A stretch of DNA of 64,000 nucleotides from Oidiodendron maius Zn (lineage: Eukaryota > Ascomycota > Leotiomycetes > Myxotrichaceae): NCBI GenBank assembly GCA_000827325.1, contig KN832872.1, positions 2,404,096 to 2,468,095 on the forward strand. Reading direction: 5' to 3'. The first letter of the stretch is position 1. Each line of letters begins with the position of its first letter. A program made the position numbers and the translations under genes. This document shows, piece after piece, positions 1 through 11,962 of this stretch. The notes under the pieces are model-generated. The model was not told the DNA's origin. It was given only the letters and a program-made list of their open reading frames with translations, and ran no database searches.

Positions 1-359
1 AGCGCAATGACGCCTTCTGACTGGGCCAAGGCATATTTCTGGAAGGCACCGTGGTCTGGAGAGCCGTTTTGGTAGAAAGATGAAGCAAGTGCGATGACTC
101 GGCTTCCGGGCGCGGGGGCCGTGTAGACTTTGGAGCCCACCTTGGCGACGATGCCAGAAGTATCGGCTCCGATAATGGCCGGATAAATTGGCACGGGAGG
201 CATGCCGACATCGCGCTGATAATAGTCCACGGGGTTCAAGGCAACGGCCTTGACTTCGATGAGAACCTCATTTGGACCAGGCTCGGGCGTGGTGCGTTCT
301 CCGACGGATAATGGACCGCCCTTCTGGGGGAGGATCGCGGCGAGGTGCTTTCCAGCCAT
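1..359 (-). CDS. MDR-family zinc-less reductase/enoyl reductase-like protein, N-terminal part
   Basis: The first ATG is at 359 and the frame stays open to the left edge (about 119 residues). The sequence starts MAGKHLAAILPQKGGPLSVG and has the GroES-like fold signature: EVLIEVKAVALNPVDYYQRD, then GADTSGIVAKVG, then GSRVIALA. This is the medium-chain dehydrogenase/reductase N-terminus. The usual catalytic zinc Cys/His positions are replaced (ALNPVDYY), as in quinone-reductase and ToxD-like enoyl reductases that use NADPH without catalytic zinc. The Rossmann half lies outside the window. No intron is seen in the visible part. Substrate cannot be told; no polyketide synthase is visible in this window. 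Confidence 0.85.
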   Translation of the reverse strand, partial: MAGKHLAAILPQKGGPLSVGERTTPEPGPNEVLIEVKAVALNPVDYYQRDVGMPPVPIYPAIIGADTSGIVAKVGSKVYTAPAPGSRVIALASSFYQNGSPDHGAFQKYALAQSEGVIA

Positions 360-1312
360 GGTGGATGTATGGGGGATTGCAGTAGCTTTCCCTTTGGTGA
401 AGGAACGGGTCGGGTTGAGCAGACGTTATATACCGAATGCAGCCAAAGTGCCTAGTACATAACTACTCTGTTTTATATACTAGTTAGTCGGACTTTAGCA
501 CCAGACCGATACGCTTGAGCCTAACTCCGGCGGTGGCTGTTGTGGTTGGCACAGGCGTTCCCTGGGTCTTAGAAATGGAGTACGATCTGTGGTTAGTGTT
601 ATTGTGCAATACGAAAGTGGGTATAGTCTCGCCGTTAGCGCCAGGGGAAATTTAGTGCAGACAGCAACAGATACATCAAATTCCCCCTCCACCCTGACAA
701 TGAACCTGGCATTGTTTTGCGTAGGTAGCACGCTTATCTGCGAATATCTCCATCGTGCTAGACCAAATCTGATATTTCGGCAGGTATCAATGGCAAAAGG
801 CATAGAACTGGCTGCCTGAGTTCTAGTCCGACTTATACAGCCTCTGAGTTCTCGGTCAGTTCCTAGCCTAGATATAATTAGCAGATTTCTCAGATAAAAA
901 GCTCCGCATGCTTATGCCAACTCCATCACCATTAACACCAGCCATCCGCAGTATATACCACGTAGAATCAATAATAAGAATTGCATGTCTATGAAAGAAA
1001 TGCAAGTCGTCCTGAAAGACAAGTACATAGCCGGCCTTTGGGGGAAGCACATTTTACATCACCTTACCTGGCATACGGCGATATCACCTGGGGGGGGACG
1101 AGGTATTTGACTGGGGGAAATCTTCAAGACCACCTTACTATCAAGCACCTTCGTGGTCATGGGCGTCAATCAACAGAGGTGTTGAAAACATGGTTAAATT
1201 TGATGCCAGACCTCTAGCTACTATTTTAGACCACTCTGTTCCTGCTGATGGCCCTTCCGAGTTCGGACGAGTGATAGATGGGTATATTTGAATTCGGGGC
1301 TAACTCAATCAG
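360..1312. other. intergenic region upstream of the MDR gene
   Basis: Short overlapping open frames occur on both strands, but none has family-like sequence or plausible splice partners. It includes the promoter side of the MDR gene (TATA-like run near 428-432 and 470-482). Nothing else is supported. Confidence 0.5.
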
Positions 1313-1737
1313 GTGACTTTTCGTGCCAGCGACAAAGTACTGAGGCGCAAGTGGGACGAGCTCTATATCGCACATCAAGTAGTCTTGAGGACGAAGTCTC
1401 CACGGCAAACAATTATACTTCCCACGCTACTGCCAGACATCTGGGTTCCGGTTCCAAGTGTAGTGGACGATGGAGTGGTATGCTATCCCATTCGAGACGC
1501 TATTGGTAGCCGGAGCTTTTATCTTTTACCCACTTGTGAGACTGAGTCTGGGTGGACTGGAATACTTTTGCAGCGTACAGAGTCAAAAGTGCTAGGTCAA
1601 TACCGACGCTTAGGAGCTTTCGTTGTGTTGAAAGAAGATGAGAAGTCATTCGCAGCATTTCAGTCGCATGTTCCTCGCCTCGATGACTAAGACTACGAAG
1701 ACAGTGACGAGGGTGGATTCAGTATCACTATCATATA
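1313..1737 (+). pseudogene. relic of the C-terminal half of a HET-type protein
   Basis: An open frame from 1313 carries text typical of the end of HET-domain proteins: SFYLLPTCETESGWTGILLQ, then QYRRLGAFVV, then an acidic ending SDEGGFSITII. The frame is interrupted once, shortly before that ending, and no HET core is found upstream on this strand. I read it as a decayed fragment of a host gene. The nearby HET gene on the opposite strand (2124-3226) lacks just this C-terminal portion, so the two pieces may come from one ancestral gene split by an inversion; this is inference. Confidence 0.55.
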
Positions 1738-2123
1738 ATAACCTGCGCCTTGTGGGTAATGATTATCGACATTCTATCGGCTAAATACGAAAATTTTCTC
1801 TTTTCGACTTAATCACAAACAACTTCTCTCCTATTACCGATAGTCAATTCCTCCGCTACTAACCCCTTTTCACCGTTTAGATGTGAACAAGATGGACTGT
1901 TTTAGAGAGGGTTTCTTTTCAATCAGATCTCATAATAGTAGTGTATATAGTTCTATGTCGAGCTTTTAAGGTTACGCGCGATATCGCAGAAACTAATCAT
2001 AATAAAAGAGGAGGCGGTATGGTTCGGTGGTAGAGAATCCACATTACAGTATATGTTTATAATTCTTCTATGCTCTTTAATATATACTTGAAGGGCTGGG
2101 AATAGAAATCCATCAAAATCTCG
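1738..2123. other. AT-rich spacer between the HET relic and the HET gene
   Basis: AT-rich sequence without an open frame of note. A tRNA-like D-arm string occurs near 2019-2036 but no complete cloverleaf follows. Confidence 0.4.
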
Positions 2124-3226
2124 TCAGATTTCGATTGCATCAAGCAGCGTTTTGAAAACCTCCTCCACATTCATGGTGTAGTCCGGCCGAAAAAAAGTCT
2201 CGTCTCTTTGATTAACTAGTCCCATAATGGCGAACAGCTTATCTCGCCGGTCTGTGGCTTTCCGGTGGCGACTAGCATAGGCAATATCCAAGATGTCATA
2301 GGACGGACGTAAAATCTCTTTGCGCTGGCGTTCAATATGTTCTATTTGCAGATATAGCAGTTGTATAACTGTATCCGTATTGACTTGCGAGAGGCCAGCC
2401 TGTTCCCATTGTGGAGAGATGGCTGCGAATTTGATACGTCGTATGAATTTCAGCACCTGACTAGGATCATTCTCCCATTGAAAGCTGTCATTTCCGCACG
2501 TCATAATAGCCTTTCGAGAGACACATGATTCTTGAAGCACCCAAATGCGGTGGAACCAGTCTCGTTGCAGAATGTCGTTAAGTGCCGGAAAGAAAGCAAC
2601 GTCTTGCCTTTGCTGCCACGGTGCTGGCTCGTCCAAAGTTTTTTCAGCAAGGTATTTCAGCGCTTGCATGCCTATAGAGCTATTCATGCTAGCAGGGCCG
2701 AGCCATATTTGCACATTTTCTGCTCGGGCATATATATCTAGCATCAGCGCTACTTGGGTACTCTTTTCTACCGCAGATTGTTGATTAATACAAATCGCAT
2801 CGACCCATAGTATTCTAGGCTCCTTTGGAGAGCGGAAGCGTCTAAGCGCAACATCAAGATTAGGTAGGATTGCGAGAGAGTACTCGTCATCCACCAGTAT
2901 ATAAGACATATCGGCCCAACCGGAACCCCAAACGTATGACAATGCGTCGTATGGCACAGACCATTCTAATATCTCATGACCGTGCTCTGAGATAGTCCGT
3001 AGGTGAGAGTTGTGAATAATTCTTACCCGTAAAGGATCGTTCGGCGCGCCCGGGGCTAGTTCGATTACACGTATGTCGTTTGGATTGTCGAGCTGACGAT
3101 ATTGATACTGCTGGTGCCTGTTCCCCTGCCAAGTTGTCAGTTAACATTTAGTTAAGAAAAAGCAAACCTACATACTCCTGCAACTCGAGGATGATCATTT
3201 ACAACCTTATCGGTCACAATATTCAT
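2124..3226 (-). CDS. HET-domain (heterokaryon incompatibility) protein, short form
   Basis: Two exons: 3226-3176 and 3125-2124 (intron donor GTATGT, acceptor GGCAG, phase 0), giving about 350 residues. The HET core is clear: YRQLDNPNDIRVIELAPG, then PYDALSYVWGSGW, then RILWVDAICINQ, then WFHRIWVLQE, and near the end RRDKLFAIMGL. HET domains trigger cell death when incompatible fungal cells fuse and are TIR-like by remote homology. The protein stops soon after the core, whereas family members usually run on for some 200-400 more residues, so this is either a short form or 3'-truncated. The start ATG gives a short basic leader; no transmembrane or amyloid motif is visible. Confidence 0.8.
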
Positions 3227-3766
3227 CCAAAAGCCGAAAGTCAGTTGTTGGCCCCACAGCGAGATATTCCACGACATTCTCAAATTTTTTACATAATAGT
3301 CTAACCCCATGATTTTATTACCACCTTACAACTTTCTTATTGACTGGTCGAGTTTCACATGCAGGTTTTGATTCTTAAAAAGATAGAAAGAGGTTATTTA
3401 GCTTTAGTGCTTCGAAATGCTAGGCAGCCCAGACGAGGTTGAGCTGAATCGCGAGGAAGCTGTGTCTGTGTCAGCCGCGGAGTTCCACAGATATCACATG
3501 ACTCAAAGCCGACAAGGCTCTCTCTTTTTCCTGCCCGGTGTAGCCAATCAATATTCGGGGCTGTTGGGCGAGGCCAAAGCTGCGCTACAGTATATGACAG
3601 CCACGATATGCAAGGCCCTTTAGTTCGGCAAAAGCTATACGCCGGATTACATATCCTATAGCGATATATATATCATAAACGCGTCGCGTATGAATCTTAT
3701 ATATGCCTTGTGGTTAGGAATGTAATGAGGTCATCATTCCAGCGGTAACTTATGAGATCTACAGTA
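3227..3766. other. intergenic spacer
   Basis: Lies between the start of the HET gene and the 3' end of the HeLo-like/pseudokinase gene. A 68-codon open frame (3417-3623, plus) has no recognisable features and is not called. Confidence 0.4.
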
Positions 3767-5685
3767 TTACATACTCGCTACCGCCCTCTCTAGCACATCT
3801 ACAACATTAGTACGAAATGATTGCTGAAGCTTCAGATCCTCTCGGGTATCATTCACAACGCCAAATTGTCCAGTCAGACACTTCACAACAATATTCTTGT
3901 ACCTCTCTCCCATCTTGGACCCGAGTCGTCGCTCGGCCTGTTTGACCAGAGCCTTCTGCAGGAAGTCACGGCCCATTCGGTGAGCGTTCTCGATGTGCTG
4001 CATCTGGTCCCAGGATTCCCAGAGGCCAATCTCAAGTAAGACCACACCTGAAATAAAGACAAAGAATTAGCGATGCGCGGGAGGAGTTATGGCTTTGAAG
4101 AGACTAAAATTATTGGCCAAGGAAGAGTAGCCCCTTACCTAAGGCGTATATGTCATGTAGCTTATTGAACCGCGTCTCTGGGATGCCTTGCCGGCTTGGG
4201 TGGCGGTAGACGTCACGTTCGAGGCAAATATCCGTCATGCCAGATGAGAAGAAGTCTTCCGGCCGGCTAAATTCGAAACCGAAGATCCAGGGCTCCATAT
4301 AGTTAATACGGTCCTCGCTGGCGGAGCCCGTCTTTTGGGTGTCAGTCACAGGGAAGAAGAGGATATTCTCGCTGCGAAAGCTTTCATGGACCTATGCATA
4401 CAGTCAGAGTCTCTTTTTCTGAGGCATGTCAATTGATAGGCGGCCAACCAAGGCATTCACTTTCACGTGCTTAGGTAAAATGCAATTGGCATAGAGGGGT
4501 GGACTTAGCTTACCCATCGTACAAGCTGTAGTTGAGCGATTGACCGCGCAAGGCCGAACGCTACATTTAGTTTGTCGTTTAAGGTCGGTTTCAAGTTTCT
4601 ATTCCGTAGAAGGCTTAACAGACTTAGTGGCTGAGGGTCTCTTTCTGCAGGCACGTCAAAAACAAAGGCGATCTGGCATTGGTCGGGGATAAATTTCCAG
4701 CCCAAGCATCGCGGAATTAAAAAAGCCTGCTCTCGGGGTTGTTGAAGCATCCTTGTGAGTCGGTTGACCAAAGTCCTCGTCCTGCTATCTACGGCAATAC
4801 CGTCCACAGACGGCGGGGAGCTTGTCACAGAGTATTGGCGAAACTCTTGGATGACGTCCTTTCCATCGCAAACCGACAACCCAAAGTTACCTTGGGCCAG
4901 ACGAGTGTTGTCTAAAATGTCCAGCCATGGAGCATCTGGTAACTCGAGGTCCTCGCCACTTCCTTGAGCTGTCTCTGCGGTAAGCCGAAGATTCGCATCC
5001 ATAGAATAGCCCAAGTCGACAGAGTGAGGGTCGGTGTGGAGGTGGTGCAGGTGCTGCTGGGAGTTTACGCCTATCGAGGACGCAAGACATAACAACTTAA
5101 TATTTTCATGGATCCGGCGATTTATATCGGAGAATTCGTTAAGAATTACCGTTGCTCGCTTCTTGTCTCTGAAAGACCAACTGATATATTTCATAGGAGA
5201 CTTGGTAGACCGCCGCAGTGACGACAAGATGGTGAGGGTCTCCGGAGATTCGGATTTGTGGCAAGCATTGCCCTCTTTTTGGTAGCGCCTTTGAAGGAGC
5301 TCAACACCTTCGTGTAACTTTCCCAGCGGCTCAAGGAGCTCCAATTTGATTTGCTCTTGTGAATCATCGTCAAACGCTTCGAATAATGTCGAGCCGCCAT
5401 ATACAGAGGACGGTTCAAAGAGCAGAAGCTTTAGCTGCTTCGTCCGGTTATTTTCTTCTCGCAACTTCCCCTTGATCGTTCTGAAATCCTGCGGAGATGT
5501 TAGTAGGCCTTGCATGGAGGCTTGCGCCTGCACCCATGCCCTCTAGAAATGCCTATGTGAGAATATAACTTCCATACCTCGTCCAGTGCTCGTGCGTCGG
5601 ATATGAATTGATGGGTCCTCTCGCCGAGTTTCAGCAGCTGATCGAAGACCGCGATAGTCAGGCCTGGGATGCTGGTGGGATCCAT
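3767..5685 (-). CDS. HeLo-like domain-pseudokinase protein (fungal DUF7580-type)
   Basis: Four exons, 5685-5578, 5488-4514, 4391-4139 and 4047-3767, all in phase, give about 538 residues. The N-terminus (MDPTSIPGLTIAVFDQLLKL, about residues 1-200) is all-helical and resembles HeLo/prion-inhibition domains, which in the HET-S family permeabilise membranes. The C-terminal half resembles a degenerate kinase lobe: the catalytic-loop position reads WVHESFRSENILFF, so the proton-acceptor Asp of HRD is lost, and helix F reads DIYALGVVLLEIGLWE. The tail MGERYKNIVVKCLTG followed by DTREDLKLQQ is typical of fungal HeLo-kinase proteins. The DUF7580 label is from memory. The gene is head-to-head with the kinase-ankyrin gene, with 323 bp between start codons. 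Confidence 0.8.
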
Positions 5686-6008
5686 TGGTTGCGGTGACCA
5701 GTTGAACAGTTTGTCGATAGATATCACTATCCGTCAACATACGACATCTCCAGATGGTTGTTATAGACGTTACTGGCGTCAGTGGTCTGGCCACACCGCC
5801 ATCCAACCTTGGCGTTGTTGTGGCGGTCGCGGGCTGAAGCCGAGCTTCATGCAATGGGCCCAACCGCGCATCACGAGACATTTCAGCTGAAATGACACCA
5901 AGCCACCGGATGAATGACAGCTAGCCGCCCAAGTGCAAGCAGCATCGTCAACCATGCCTTACTCTGCACTCTCTTCAATATCGGTCATACGGGTTTTCAT
6001 CACTGGCA
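5686..6008. promoter_or_regulatory. divergent promoter region, HeLo-like/pseudokinase and kinase-ankyrin genes
   Basis: 323 bp separate the two start codons of oppositely transcribed genes, so both promoters must lie here or overlap the 5' ends. An upstream ATG at 5954 opens a short frame that overlaps the chosen kinase start and ends near 6037, so it could act as a repressive upstream ORF. No specific factor site was identified. Confidence 0.5.
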
Positions 6009-9000
6009 ATGGCAACCCCGGACCAGTTTTCCTTTGAGGTAAGCAATTGGCTGTGACCATTGCGATTGTCGCTAAATCATGGTAAGTATCACTGACTTCT
6101 TGTGTTACGCACAGCCTTGCCAGTCACTTCGCCAGAGGACATTAATCTCTAGCATTGGCGGCTTCTCCCAACCCGCAGCGAAGCAAATCAGGTCCCTGCA
6201 AGAATTGCTCCGAGCAATCCAACCTCTGCTACTGAGGCTTTACGACGGATCTGGTTTACATGAGGAGGAGGCCTTAGGGGAGGGCGTATCGTACAAGGTT
6301 TTCCGGTGTCGTGATACCCGGAGCCAGAAGGTCGTCGCAGTGAAGCAGGTCAAGTTACCGTCTTCCACGTCGGATTTTGAGTCGTTTCAGGGCCGAGTAT
6401 CATGTGTGCTCAAGGATATCGAGGTCATGCACCATGACCCTCTAGCCGAGCATCCTAATATTCTCAATCTCCTAGGCTACGGCTGGCAGCTGCAGCGGGG
6501 CTCCATACCATTTCTGGTCACTGAGTGTGCTACGCTGGGTACCCTGAGGCAATACCTGAAAGCCGTACCCATGAGCGCTCGCCAGCAGCAGAAATTTTGC
6601 CGCCATGTGGCTCTCGGTCTTCACGAACTGCACATGTCCGGTATTGCGCATGGCGACATCAAGCTCGACAACGTTTTGGTCATGCTGGAATCTCCTCTGG
6701 GCGCAGCAACTACGCCTGATGTCGACGAAGATGAGCAGAATCTCATGCCCGTTGCCAAGATATCAGACTTTGGTCACTCTCTTCTTCTTTCGGATGAACA
6801 AGGCGGAGACCGAGATCAGCGCTATCATGGGACTACGGCGTTTGTTGGCCGTCCTATTTTAATGATGGCCTTCTAACAGTATCTGTAGGTATAACGCACC
6901 CGAACTCTTCAGCGGTGATCACAGCCAGCAGAGAAATTGGAGCTCAACAGACTTTCGCAGATGTGATGTCTGGGCGTTTGGACTCTTATGTCTAGAAGCC
7001 TTGAGCAATGGAACACCTTATTACGGCGACCAAAGAGTTCGAGATGGCCTAAGTCGGTCGTCTGCAGGAAGCGGTAGTCGAACGTTAGTATCATCAGGCG
7101 ACTCTCAATATGATATTCTTGCGGTTCTACGGCCCTGGATCTGTGAAATTGCATTAATATTAGCCAAACGGCTCCATTCCCGGTTTACCTCGATGAACTT
7201 CATCAGAACATTTCGACTTTGCCTAGTTCACGACCACGCTGAACGAGCTTACGATGTTTCATCTTTGCCAATCCTCGCGTACGGAGTGAAGTAAGATTTA
7301 TTCTCATTACTTATTTCAAGAAATGTACTAACATTTTATTAGCCAGGAGGTGCCTCAAGTTAAGCCTCGCCTAAATGAGAGTACAGAAAAGCTCGGCCAG
7401 TGGTTGTTCGAGGTGCGTTTACGACATAGCCTTGCTTATGACTTATGATGAAATCTTATTAAATCTAGAGCTTTCGACCAAGACAAATAGCCGAGATTCC
7501 ACACATTGCAAAGTCCCAGATCTTCTTAGATTCTCAGCGGCTTGCTGTTACACAATCCTCTTCTGCTGCACGAGCTGCATTTCAAGCAGGGTTGGCGCAT
7601 GCTACCGGCTTTGGGACTCCAAAGAACCAAGCACAATTTTTGGCTTCAATGAAGAGTAGTTCTGAGAAAGGACATCCAACTTCAACCGCATTTCTTCCGT
7701 TCTTTGAGGAAACGTTTTGTCAAGATGATCTTGACCATCCTAAAGCTTACTCTCAGATTTTAGTGTCAGCATTTAAGCAATCCCTTGAGCTGTCTAAACA
7801 ACAAGAGATTCGCCGCGAGACATACAGATTGTCTCGTCACATTGAGCATCCTCCGGCCTTGAACCGACCTACTCCAAACCACAATGATGGTGGCAAAGAT
7901 CCCTCCACGGAACCTGTTATACTAGTTTTCGCCAGATCCGGTGATGCCCTCAAAGTACTGTCCATTCTGGAGGATGGCGCAGATCCTGCTGCACTTGGCA
8001 AAGATGGAACTAATGTTCTTCATTGGCTCTTCATGTTCCCGATTGATAAGATGAGGGAAATTGGTCAAAAGGTTTGCCAAAGGGAGGCTAGATACGGCTT
8101 GATAAACCAGATTGCCACCGGTTGTCGTGTTCTAGACTCACAGTTGCCTCTAGAGCTCCGAGGCACACCACTATCATATGCTGTGGCTACAGCATCACAA
8201 GAAGCCGTGAAGGTGCTCCTCGAGCTAGGAGCAGACCCAAACTTTGTGACTGGCCAGTCATCAAGGCATTACTCTCCTTTATGGCTTGCGACTAGCCTGC
8301 ATTTGCATGGATTATTAGCTCCAATGCTCTCAGTAACGGAATTAAGGGATCCCACACCTGGGGAGTCTACGGTCACGATTTTACACACACTTTCCGAGTC
8401 ATCACCATTGGAGCGGGAATTAATTCACGGTAGCAATACTTTAGCAGCGTGTCGAGAAACAGTGCGAGTCCTAGCGGCATCTAGCGAAGCGTTGAGAATT
8501 AGCATGCTATCAAAACCCGAGGAAATGATGGTTCCGGCATTAGAGGCTGCTATATCAGCTGCCGATATTACAGTTGCAAACACAATTCTGAATATGTTTC
8601 AAGATTTTATTCATGGCGAAGTTTCAGCAGCGCTTCAACTAGGCCGGATTGCAATTCTTCGCACTGCATTACATACCTCATGTCGAGACATTTACGACAA
8701 GGACACTGGATTCGGGCTGATTTCATTCGCTTTATCGCAAGGTTCAGATGTGAATGCTACGTCGCCACACTACCAGAACTCACGACCTATCTTTGTAACC
8801 ATTGAACACCAAAGAGAGGATCTGTTCAACTTCCTTCTTGGTCACGGGGAGGCAGATTTGACGGCTAGGGATAACAAGGGGCAGTGTATCCTTCATTTCT
8901 TTGCTATTCATGGCTTCTTTCAGTCTCTTCCCCTAAAGAAGATATTGGATATGGACATCTCCCTTGATACTGTTAACTCTCAAGGTGCTTCTCCCCTCCA

Positions 9001-11962
9001 CTATGCAGCCAGAAATGGCAGGCTTGGTCAAACACTGCTTCTTCTCGATCACGGGGCAAATGCATTGCATGCAGATTCTTCTGGCCACAAGGCACTCCAT
9101 CATGCAGTTATGTCCAAGCAACTCAACATTGTAACCGCAATCCTACCATTCGAAACCAATATAAATGCCAAAGATCGCGAAGGCATGACTGCACTTGCCA
9201 TTGCTGTCAAGGCTGGGTTGTACGACATCGTGAGACGTCTGTTAGATAGTGGAGCGGATGCCTCCGTAGCAAATGGAATTGGCAAATCGCCACTCCATTT
9301 CGCCGCCGAAGCCCACAGGTCTATGATAATAGAACTGTTGCTCAGCAGTCAATCCCAAGAGCAAGGGCTTGGTCTTCTCTGGGCACAAACTAATTCACGG
9401 CAGTCACCGCTGGATTTGGCTATTGAAAGTTTGGTTAGTGAGAGCGATGATCGCGCTGCATGCGATGTGCTACTTGATGCTGGTGCCGATCCCACAAAGT
9501 CCCTCTTAATGGCTTCCAGAAAAAGCAATGCCTGGCTCGTTAGGTATATTCTAAAGTACAGGCCAAACCTATCCTACTGTAATGCGGATGAGGAGACGGG
9601 ATGCACCTCAGCCCTAACAGCCGCAACATTGCTGGGCGAAGAGGATATTGTGCGACTACTCCTGGAAGCTGGTGCTGATTGTAACGCCTTGGACGGAAAT
9701 GGTAACAATGCCATTCATTGTGCTGTTATGGGCCAGAAGTGGAAACTCCTTGATGTATTCATTTCCCTCGCCTGCCCAATTCCAGCATTGAACGGTCCTA
9801 ATGCTAAAGGAGCAACGCCCATAGATTTGGCTCTTGAATCGGGCCCATTAGGCAGTAAGCGACTGTCTATTGGACTTTGCTACCAATTGCTGTCAGCTGG
9901 TGCTCGTTCCCCAAGCCGACCTTGGCCAAAATGGTTCAAAAAGCACGACCTAGAGTTTCTTCGAAGCCTTGATAATATGTCAGCATACTTCGATCCTGTC
10001 ACTGCATCACAGAAGCATATAGCATTCGCAAAGGAGTTTATAAGGGAAGGAATACACTCGAAAGGCGACGCTTCCGGCAGTGCGGACTTAACTTCCTTGC
10101 ATATTTGGGCAACTCTGCCCGCTATATGTAAGTTGAGCCGGTGGGGCTCTACTCAGACTTTTGCCATTACCAAAGCAACAGCCTGCCTTTTAGAATCTGG
10201 GGCAGATGGTTTAGCAACGGATAATGCAGGACGAACCGCATTGAGTAGAGCCATACATGCCAACAACGTCGTAATGTGCGGCGCTCTTCTTACACAGTAC
10301 ACACTGGTGATAGATGGTCTCGCTACGAATTTGAGCGGACGTGAGGAGACGATAACCGACAGAAAAATCATTCCAAATCTTTATAAGAAGGATGTTCAAG
10401 CTTGTTGGCTTGATGTTATCACCAATAGCAAGTTGAACATGATTGATGTCTTTATAACATCGAAGATTGACCTGGACATGACAACGATGGAACCAATCCT
10501 CATGGATCTATTTATCCATGCGCTGAGAGATAATATCAGACCAGTATTAGCAGAGTTTACTAGGTCAGATCAACTAGAATTAGAATTCGACAGTGAGCAC
10601 GAGCCTGAAGAAACTGCACCAATTTCGCCTCCTCGCCACAAGAAGATACTCCGGAGATTGATTGGACTGATGAGAAGTAGCTCTGTGGAAGAAGTCCAAG
10701 TCCCAATCAATTACCCAATTCAGGAAGCAGAAGAGCAAGCTTTAGGTTTCCAGAAACCGAGGGAATGTTTGCAGAGGTTCTGGAGGAATGATATTGTTGA
10801 AGCTGACTATTCCAAAATCAAGATATTGATTCCTCCGTCAAAACAGACGATACTTGCCACCATGATCATTGAAAACGGTCTTCTACAAAGCATAGAAAGG
10901 ATATCAAAACTTCTACTTGACGCGTTACCCTCACATTTAGTCGGTCCCGACTCTAGTACTGTCTCTGAACATGCTGCTGTACGCAAGTCTACTATTCTAG
11001 TTGCCAGCATCTCGGATATGGTGGCATCGAGCTTGACAAATATTTGGTCAACCAATTTTAAGGATATATCTATAGGTCTCCGACAGCTTCTCCTTGCTCA
11101 GTCTAATATTCAACTCAACCATATAGCAGGTTTACCACGTCCCCGAGAGCTCGTGTCTCTTCGTGCTGGCTTGGATTTACTTGATATACGCGTGAATGCA
11201 TTTATCAATTTCATTCAGGGAATTGCCCGAGATGCATCTCCTGTTCTCGCGATGTATTACGGTTTCGATGGTATTTCATTGCTACAAAATCTTCGAGAAT
11301 CTCCATTCCTATGGATGCGGAACTTAGCGCTTGACAAAGTTACGCCACCATCAAACACCGACGTATATTTTATGGTTGAGCCGGAAGTGGAAAGGATATT
11401 TAGCGAGATCGTTACAATCAGTTTGGTGACCCGGAAGAAAACTGCAAATATCCTTGAGCAAAGTTGGATGTATGCCCTATCAGCAGTGGAGATAGCAACA
11501 CTGAACAAGCTCAAGTTTCCCTACAAGGCATTGCATAAACTGCGCACTGCTTCGTCATTGCCACGCTCATTTGAAGCTAAATTTTCCACTCCTCGCCCAG
11601 TGAGCGATGTGAAAGTTTTGGCACCGGTTGGCCAGTGGTGGTTAATCAAGACGGACGAGGGTTCAATCGGGCTGGTCCCAGCTGAGAACTTAAGCCTGGC
11701 ACAAGCACCCCTACTTGAGTTTGGAGACACTTCGCCGACTATTTTTCCCTTCTTCGGGAAAGCCAAATATGTATATATCGATGCATTTGGCAAATCCTCC
11801 ACCTTACCTAATGAGGAAGTGTGCTTAGCATATAAAAGGGGACTAACAGGTAACTGGTGGGCCCGAACAGAGGATGGAAAGTTGTATAGACTATCATCCT
11901 ACCATGTTGAAGGGGTGCAACGCCATCCTACGGGCGCCTGGAAACAGTTTCCAGCTGAGTGA
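6009..11962 (+). CDS. protein kinase-ankyrin repeat-SH3-like giant protein
   Basis: Five exons: 6009-6038, 6115-6839, 6889-7290, 7343-7412 and 7469-11962. All junctions keep phase and the protein is about 1,906 residues. Kinase (about residues 50-385): glycine loop LGEGVSYKVF, beta-3 lysine VAVKQVK, catalytic loop HGDIKLDNVLV (Asp and Asn kept, Arg of HRD replaced by Gly), ISDFGHS, then a spliced TTAYNAPELFSG and CDVWAFGLLCLEALSNG. It looks catalytically competent. The long middle has many ankyrin repeats (for example GASPLHYAARNGRLGQTLLL). The end holds SH3-like segments (VGQWWLIKTDEGSIGLVPAE). There is no NACHT or NB-ARC domain. I preferred the ATG at 6009 because the alternative ATG at 6079 lies inside a good intron (GTAAGC...GCACAG). 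Head-to-head with the HeLo-like/pseudokinase gene. Confidence 0.82.

Noticed and set aside
2019-2045. tRNA-like D-arm string (ggttcggtggtagag)
   Set aside because: No matching acceptor stem, anticodon arm or T-arm follows; probably chance or a tRNA-derived scrap.
3417-3623. 68-codon plus-strand frame between the HET and HeLo-like genes
   Set aside because: No family features or splice sites; typical chance frame.
6079-6114. ATG at 6079 as start of the kinase gene
   Set aside because: It sits within an intron with strong donor (6039) and acceptor (6114), and the ATG at 6009 gives a natural N-terminus.
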